From NCBI GenBank assembly GCA_003454135.1, contig DMKW01000153.1:5778-10979 (forward strand): a DNA stretch of 5,202 nucleotides. Reading direction: 5' to 3'. Positions 1-5,202 of the stretch are shown here, one piece after another (positions within the stretch are counted from its first letter, which is position 1; the number at the start of each line of letters is the position of its first letter). The DNA is from Microbacteriaceae bacterium (GTDB taxonomy: Bacteria > Actinomycetota > Actinomycetes > Actinomycetales > Microbacteriaceae). The notes under the pieces were generated by a model, which was given only the letters and a program-made list of their open reading frames with translations, was not told the origin of the DNA and did not search any database. A program made the translations under genes and the position numbers.

Positions 1-1030
1 GCTGCTCCACGAGAATTCCCGAGCGGGAGGCCGTCACGACGTGCGATTCGCGGGCCACCGGGAGCGCAGCATCCGGATCGCCACCCTGCGCCGAGATCAT
101 GGCGCGCCAGGTGTCCATCGCCCGGCCATCGTCGAGCGCCGCGGCGACATCGGCATCCGGCAGTCCGGCGTGGGCGAGCATCTCCCTCGCGAGCGCGACC
201 GTGAGCGCTCGCACGTCTGACGGACCGCCTCCCGCGAGCACCTCAACCGACTCGCGCACCTCGTTGGCGTTGCCGATCGCGAGGCCGAGCGGCACGTTCA
301 TGTTGGTGAGGAGGGCGGATGTGGCGACCCCGGCATCCTCACCGAGCGCGACCATGGTGCGCGCGAGTTCGCGCGACTGCTCGATGTCTTTCAGAAACGC
401 GCCTGAGCCGAATTTCACGTCGAGCACGAGGGCGGAGGTGCCCTCGGCGATCTTCTTGCTCATGATCGACGACGCAATGAGCGGGATCGCCTCGACGGTG
501 CCGGTGATGTCCCGCAGCGAGTACAGCTTGCCGTCGGCCGGAGCGAGACCGGAGCCGGCCGCGCAAATGACGGCGCCGACCTCTTCGAGGATCTCGCGCA
601 TGCGCTCGGGGCCGATGTTGGCCTGCCACCCGGGAATGCTCTCGAGCTTGTCGAGCGTGCCTCCCGTGTGGCCGAGTCCGCGGCCGGACAACTGGGGAAC
701 GGCCACGCCGAACGACGCGACGAGCGGCGCGAGTGGGAGGGTGATCTTGTCGCCGACGCCGCCGGTGGAGTGTTTGTCCGTGGTCTTCTTCGACAGGCCG
801 GAGAAGTCCATGGTCTCGCCGCTCGCGATCATCGCGAGGGTGAGGTCGCGAATCTCGCGGCGCTCCATCCCGTTGAGGAAGATCGCCATCGTCATCGCGG
901 ACATCTGCTCGTCGGCCACGTAGCCTCGCGTGTAGGCGTCGATGAGCCAGTCGATCTGCTCCGTGCTGAGGATGCCGCGATCGCGCTTCACCCGGATGAG
1001 GTCGACGACGTCGAATGCTTCGATGGCCAC
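1..1030 (-). CDS. deoA: Thymidine (pyrimidine-nucleoside) phosphorylase, 3'-truncated by window edge
   Basis: This cytosolic enzyme phosphorolyses thymidine or deoxyuridine to the free base and deoxyribose-1-phosphate. The window holds 343 codons of a family usually about 430 residues long, and the frame is open to the left edge, so the C-terminal alpha/beta domain is largely missing. Visible in order: an N-terminal helical region (VKRDRG at 14-19, VADEQMSAM at 38-46), the phosphate-binding KHSTGGVGDK (86-95), the family signature SGRGLGHTGGTLDKLE (115-130), and the base-binding segment with Arg173, Ser188 and Lys192. These three match E. coli Arg171, Ser186 and Lys190 in spacing, and His87 matches His85. 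The GTG at 1030 is chosen because it has GGGAGA (1037-1042) six bases upstream, starts 2 bp after the cdd stop, and gives an N-terminus of family length. Actinobacterial relatives look similar. Use on uridine (a PyNP/Pdp role) cannot be excluded. Family assignment is very secure; exact substrate range is not. Confidence 0.96.
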   Translation of the reverse strand, partial: MAIEAFDVVDLIRVKRDRGILSTEQIDWLIDAYTRGYVADEQMSAMTMAIFLNGMERREIRDLTLAMIASGETMDFSGLSKKTTDKHSTGGVGDKITLPLAPLVASFGVAVPQLSGRGLGHTGGTLDKLESIPGWQANIGPERMREILEEVGAVICAAGSGLAPADGKLYSLRDITGTVEAIPLIASSIMSKKIAEGTSALVLDVKFGSGAFLKDIEQSRELARTMVALGEDAGVATSALLTNMNVPLGLAIGNANEVRESVEVLAGGGPSDVRALTVALAREMLAHAGLPDADVAAALDDGRAMDTWRAMISAQGGDPDAALPVARESHVVTASRSGILVEQ

Positions 1031-1032
1031 GG

Positions 1033-1443
1033 TCAGTCTCCCGAGTTTTCGTATTCTGCGAGCTGGCGCGGACCGAATGCATCCGGGATCACCTGGTCGA
1101 TGGTTCGCACGCCCGAGACGGTCTCGAGAAGCATGCCCGGTGCGGAATGTTCATAGAGCAGCTGTCGGCAGCGACCGCACGGCATGAGGATGTTGCCGTG
1201 GCCGTCGACGCACGTGAAGGCCACGAGGCGCCCTCCGCCCGTCATGTGCAGGCTGGACACGAGCGCGCACTCGGCGCAAAGTGTGAGCCCGTAGGAGGCG
1301 TTCTCCACATTCGCCCCGGTGATGATGCGGCCGTCGTCGACGATGGCCGCCACCCCGACGGGGAATTTCGAATACGGAGCGTAGGCGTGCGTTGCGGCGT
1401 CGTTCGCGAGAGCGCGCAGGGAATCCCAGTCGATCTCGCTCAC
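1033..1443 (-). CDS. cdd: Cytidine deaminase
   Basis: Zinc-dependent hydrolytic deamination of cytidine and deoxycytidine to uridine and deoxyuridine, in the cytosol. At 136 residues it is the length of the small homotetrameric class. The substrate-binding NVENASYG lies at 45-52. The catalytic C-A-E motif gives zinc ligand Cys56 and proton shuttle Glu58, and PCGRC (88-92) supplies zinc ligands Cys89 and Cys92. Residue 59 is Cys where the Bacillus and human enzymes have Arg (CAEC versus CAER); the Mycobacterium tuberculosis enzyme, as I recall it, also has CAEC, and the VDGHG and LMPCGRCRQ stretches resemble it too. The GTG start overlaps the stop of the upstream permease as GTGA, and the resulting N-terminus (SEIDWDSLRALA) aligns with the mycobacterial start. 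No good Shine-Dalgarno sequence precedes it (only AAGG, 13 bases away), so translation is probably coupled to the permease. Its product feeds the phosphorylase encoded next. Confidence 0.97.
   Translation of the reverse strand: MSEIDWDSLRALANDAATHAYAPYSKFPVGVAAIVDDGRIITGANVENASYGLTLCAECALVSSLHMTGGGRLVAFTCVDGHGNILMPCGRCRQLLYEHSAPGMLLETVSGVRTIDQVIPDAFGPRQLAEYENSGD
1037..1042 (-). promoter_or_regulatory. Ribosome-binding site for deoA
   Basis: GGGAGA on the minus strand, six bases before the GTG at 1030 and inside the final codons of cdd. It fixes the phosphorylase start at that GTG. The cdd stop and this start are separated by only two bases. Confidence 0.7.
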
Positions 1444-2741
1444 GATTTCACGTACGCCTTGCCGGCGGCCGCCGGTCCCCGCACCTGGCCGACGACGCCG
1501 GCCACGGCGATGATCGTCACGATGTAAGGGAGCATGAGCATGAACTCGCTCGGCACCGGCGAGCCGATGATGCCGAGCACGCTCTGCAGGTTGGTCGCGA
1601 AGCCGAAGAGCAGGGCGGCGAGCGTGGCCTTGATCGGATCCCAGCGGCCGAAGATCACGGCCGCGAGCGCGATGAAGCCCGCGCCGGCCGTCATCTCCTT
1701 GGTGAAACCGCCGACGGAGCCGAGGGTGAAGTACGCACCGCCGAGGCCGGATATCGCTCCGGCGAGGGACACGTTCCAGAACCGCGTGCGATTGACGTTG
1801 ATGCCCACGGTGTCTGCGGCCTGCGGGTGTTCACCGGACGAGCGGAGGCGAAGCCCCCACTTTGTGTGGAACAGCCCGTACCAGACGACGAAGACGGCCA
1901 CGTACATGATGTAGATGATGATCGTTTGCCGGAAGAGCACCGGCCCGATGACCGGGATCTCGCTCAGTACCGGGATGTTGATCCTCGGGAACTTCTGCGG
2001 GGAGTTGAGCACCTCGTTCGCCGGGCTGAGCACGGTCGAGTAGAGGAAGTTGGTGAGGCCCGTGACGAGGACGTTGAGCACGACGCCGACGATCACCTGG
2101 TCCACGAGGTACTTGATGGAAAACGCGGCAAGCACCGAGGAGACGAGCGCGCCGGCGACCATGGCGGCGACCAGACCGAGCAACGGCATTTTGGTCGCCG
2201 AACCGACGAGCGCAGACACGAAGGCGCCGGCAAGCAACTGACCCTCGATCGCGACGTTGACCACCCCGACGCGCTCGGAAATCACACCGCTGAGAGCACC
2301 GAAGATCAGCGGCACGCTCAACCCGACCGAGCCGATCAGCAGGCCGGCCACGGGAATCGTGTGGTCAGCGGACGCCCAGGTGAGGAACGCGACCAGGAAG
2401 AGGAACGTGAAGGCCACGATGAGCCACACGCTGACCCGGCGCCCCCGGTAGACAATCCACGTGGCAAGAGCGGCGAGCAGCAGGAGCACGACGGACAGCA
2501 CGATACCGGCCGGACGAGTCGGCAGCTGGAGCACGGGCAGTTGGAAGAAATCGGTGTCGGTCGACAGCCGGAAGCTGCTCGTGCCGTCGCGGCCGAACCC
2601 GCCGAAGAGCACGAGAGAGAGCACCGCGAAAATCCCCAGTGCAATGGGGCTCTTCCAGCTCTTCACGACGGTGGTCGCGAGCACGATCCGCGTCGCCGGC
2701 GAGGCCGACGGTGTGGAGAGGTTGCCGGATACCGCAGTCAC
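1440..2741 (-). CDS. Nucleoside ABC transporter permease, second subunit (NupQ/YufQ-like, BPD_transp_2 family)
   Basis: Integral membrane subunit, 433 residues, of a BmpA-type importer; it should pair with the upstream permease to form the translocation pore. About eleven or twelve hydrophobic segments are visible, roughly at 32-47, 78-97, 103-123, 129-149, 163-182, 186-207, 213-236, 272-291, 322-340, 352-366, 371-391 and 399-419. Family motifs are VGVVNVAIEGQL (158-169), the cytoplasmic coupling stretch SGEHPQAADTVGINV (302-316) that docks on the ATPase, and GFIALAAVIFGRWDP (355-369). It is about 100 residues longer than my recollection of the Bacillus homologue, because the first two or three hydrophobic segments and a polar loop precede the core. 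The GTG at 2741 is chosen because it overlaps the upstream stop as GTGA; the open frame continues further upstream, but that stretch is an Arg/His-rich shadow of the other permease. Only a weak GGTGA (2746-2750) precedes the start. Nucleoside specificity is inferred from cdd and deoA downstream. Confidence 0.93.
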   Translation of the reverse strand: MTAVSGNLSTPSASPATRIVLATTVVKSWKSPIALGIFAVLSLVLFGGFGRDGTSSFRLSTDTDFFQLPVLQLPTRPAGIVLSVVLLLLAALATWIVYRGRRVSVWLIVAFTFLFLVAFLTWASADHTIPVAGLLIGSVGLSVPLIFGALSGVISERVGVVNVAIEGQLLAGAFVSALVGSATKMPLLGLVAAMVAGALVSSVLAAFSIKYLVDQVIVGVVLNVLVTGLTNFLYSTVLSPANEVLNSPQKFPRINIPVLSEIPVIGPVLFRQTIIIYIMYVAVFVVWYGLFHTKWGLRLRSSGEHPQAADTVGINVNRTRFWNVSLAGAISGLGGAYFTLGSVGGFTKEMTAGAGFIALAAVIFGRWDPIKATLAALLFGFATNLQSVLGIIGSPVPSEFMLMLPYIVTIIAVAGVVGQVRGPAAAGKAYVKS

Positions 2742-4026
2742 TTGGTCACCACCGCTTTCTTGCCGGAAACCTTTGCCGGTTTGACCCGGGGGATCACCGA
2801 TGGGGCCGGGAGCCGGAACACCGCGCGCACGAGCGGCGGAGCGGCGATGAAAAGCACGATGAGGGACTGCACGACGAGCACGATGTCGATCGGCACGTTT
2901 TGCGACGCCTGCATCGTGAATCCGCCGGCCTTGAACGCGCCGAACAGGATGCCCGCCACGAAGACACCCCACGGCCGTGACCGCCCGAGCAGTGCCACGG
3001 TGATCGCGTCGAAGCCGATTCCGGCGTCGATTCCCGATCCGAAGCCCGTGGTGATCGATCCCTGCACCTGGTTGGCCCCGGCGAGACCGACGAGGGCGCC
3101 GGAGATGAGCATCGCGTACACGTACATGTTCTTGACGTTGATGCCGGCCACGCGTGCGGCGTGCGGGTTCTCTCCGATGGCGCGGAACTTGAAACCGAGA
3201 CTGGATCGGGAGAGCAGGTACCAGACGTAGATCGTCGCGATGATCACGAGAATGAAGCCGAGGGTGAGGTTGTAGGTCGGCCCGAGCAGGTGTGGGAACA
3301 CGGCCGTTTGCTTCATCGCCGGTGACTTCGGGTTGCTCGACCCCGGCGCCTGCAGCAACCCGGGGGTGCGGAGCATGTAGGCGATGAGGTAGAAGGCCAC
3401 GTAGTTGAGCATGATCGTGACGATCACCTCGTGCGCGCCCGTGCGCGCCTTGAGGAGCCCGACTATTCCGCCCCACAGGGCGCCGCCGATGAGGCCGGCG
3501 ACAAGAGCCACCAAAAGGTGCACTCCCCACGGCAGGTTGAAGGAGAATCCGACCCAACCGGCCGCGGCGGCCGCGATGAGCATCTGCCCGCGACCTCCGA
3601 TGTTGAAGAGCCCTACGCGGAAACCGAGAGCGACGCCGAGACCGGCGGCGATGAGCGGCGTCGCGAACGTGAGAGTCTCGGTGAACGGCTTGATACCGGC
3701 GGCAAACGTCGGACGCCCGAAGTTGTAGATCGAACCCTGGAAGAGCGCGGTGTATGCCCCGCTTACCGCCGTCCAGATGGCGCTGAAGGTGTCTGCGGGC
3801 CGCCCGAAGAAGTAGGCGGATGCCGCGCGCACGCCCGGATCGGTGATCGCGATGAGCACCGCGCCAGCCACGAGCGCGAGCACGACGGCGAGCACCGAGA
3901 TGAGGGCATTGCCCGTGGCGATCTCCCGCAGCACTCCGGAGAAGCGGGAGGGCTGTTCGGTGGTGACGGGCTCCGGCGCCTCGCTGGGTACCGGAATCTG
4001 TCCGTGCGTGGGAATCTGCGAGTCGG

Positions 4027-4030
<4 letters not shown>
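2738..4030 (-). CDS. Nucleoside ABC transporter permease, first subunit (NupP/YufP-like, BPD_transp_2 family)
   Basis: Integral membrane subunit of 430 residues, paralogous to the permease downstream. A Pro/Glu/Gln-rich, probably cytoplasmic tail (1-40) is followed by a hydrophobic helix at 43-62. A periplasmic-type loop leads into the core, with further hydrophobic segments near 121-138, 148-164, 169-193, 202-220, 254-275, 302-321, 352-370 and 380-405. The family hallmark FRVGLFNIGGRGQM is at 137-150; its usual NIGxEGQ glutamate is Arg here, while the partner permease keeps IEGQ. The coupling stretch RAIGENPHAARVAGINV (283-299) is canonical. The C-terminus is Lys-rich and short. The GTG start overlaps the ATPase stop as GTGA and has a strong GGAGGT (4037-4042) six bases upstream, the best ribosome-binding site in the window. 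Membership in the BmpA-type system follows from the order ATPase, permease, permease, cdd, deoA. The exact nucleoside preference cannot be read from the sequence. Confidence 0.94.

Positions 4031-5202
<1,172 letters not shown>

Noticed and set aside
99..923. 274-codon Ser/Ala/Pro-rich open frame on the plus strand opposite deoA
   Set aside because: Composition is that expected of the complement of a high-GC coding region, and the deoA frame beneath it has all catalytic motifs.
1031..1032. A promoter, terminator or operator between the genes
   Set aside because: The largest gap is two bases and the other junctions overlap, so there is no intergenic space; I saw no convincing hairpin followed by a T-run.
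339..1082. 247-codon Arg/His-rich open frame on the minus strand within deoA
   Set aside because: It is a shifted frame of the same DNA. The true gene reads in another frame from 1030 off the left edge and contains the phosphorylase signature.
1392..3230. 612-codon open frame on the plus strand opposite both permeases and the start of cdd
   Set aside because: Its translation is dominated by Glu, Arg, His, Asp and Gly with no recognisable domain, typical of the antisense of high-GC genes. The minus strand carries clear permease and deaminase motifs over the same bases.
2742..3557. Upstream extension of the second permease frame to 3557
   Set aside because: The extra 272 residues are Arg/Pro/His-rich and lie inside the first permease in a different frame. 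The GTG at 2741 overlaps the upstream stop and gives a normal membrane-protein start.

Overview
The window is a single, tightly packed minus-strand operon from a high-GC Gram-positive bacterium. Roughly two thirds of the bases are G or C. The cytidine deaminase and thymidine phosphorylase look like those I remember from actinobacteria, and all four visible start codons are GTG. A recurrent CCGGATGC octamer suggests Microbacteriaceae, but that family assignment is an inference and was not checked by any search.

Read in the direction of transcription (right to left), the layout is as follows. At 5202-4027 is the ATP-binding subunit of a BmpA-type (Bmp/NupOPQ-like) nucleoside ABC importer, a two-domain ATPase that has lost its N-terminus at the window edge. 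At 4030-2738 is the first permease and at 2741-1440 the second, paralogous permease. At 1443-1033 is a complete cytidine deaminase (cdd). At 1030-1 is a thymidine/pyrimidine-nucleoside phosphorylase (deoA) that has lost its C-terminus at the left edge. The first three junctions are 4-bp GTGA overlaps and the last is a 2-bp gap, so there is no room for an internal promoter or terminator in intergenic space. No stretch is without a gene.

The genes form a coherent uptake-and-catabolism unit. A lipoprotein receptor, probably encoded just right of the window, would hand nucleosides to the permease pair powered by the ATPase. Cdd would deaminate (deoxy)cytidine to (deoxy)uridine. The phosphorylase would split pyrimidine (deoxy)nucleosides into base plus (deoxy)ribose-1-phosphate, feeding base salvage and central carbon metabolism.

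I found no mobile element, RNA gene, CRISPR array, or new biological system. The points most worth a second look are the chain of GTGA overlaps with unequal ribosome-binding sites, the asymmetric active sites of the ATPase, the diverged motif in one permease, the unresolved substrate range of the phosphorylase, and the octamer bias at Pro-Asp-Ala codons.
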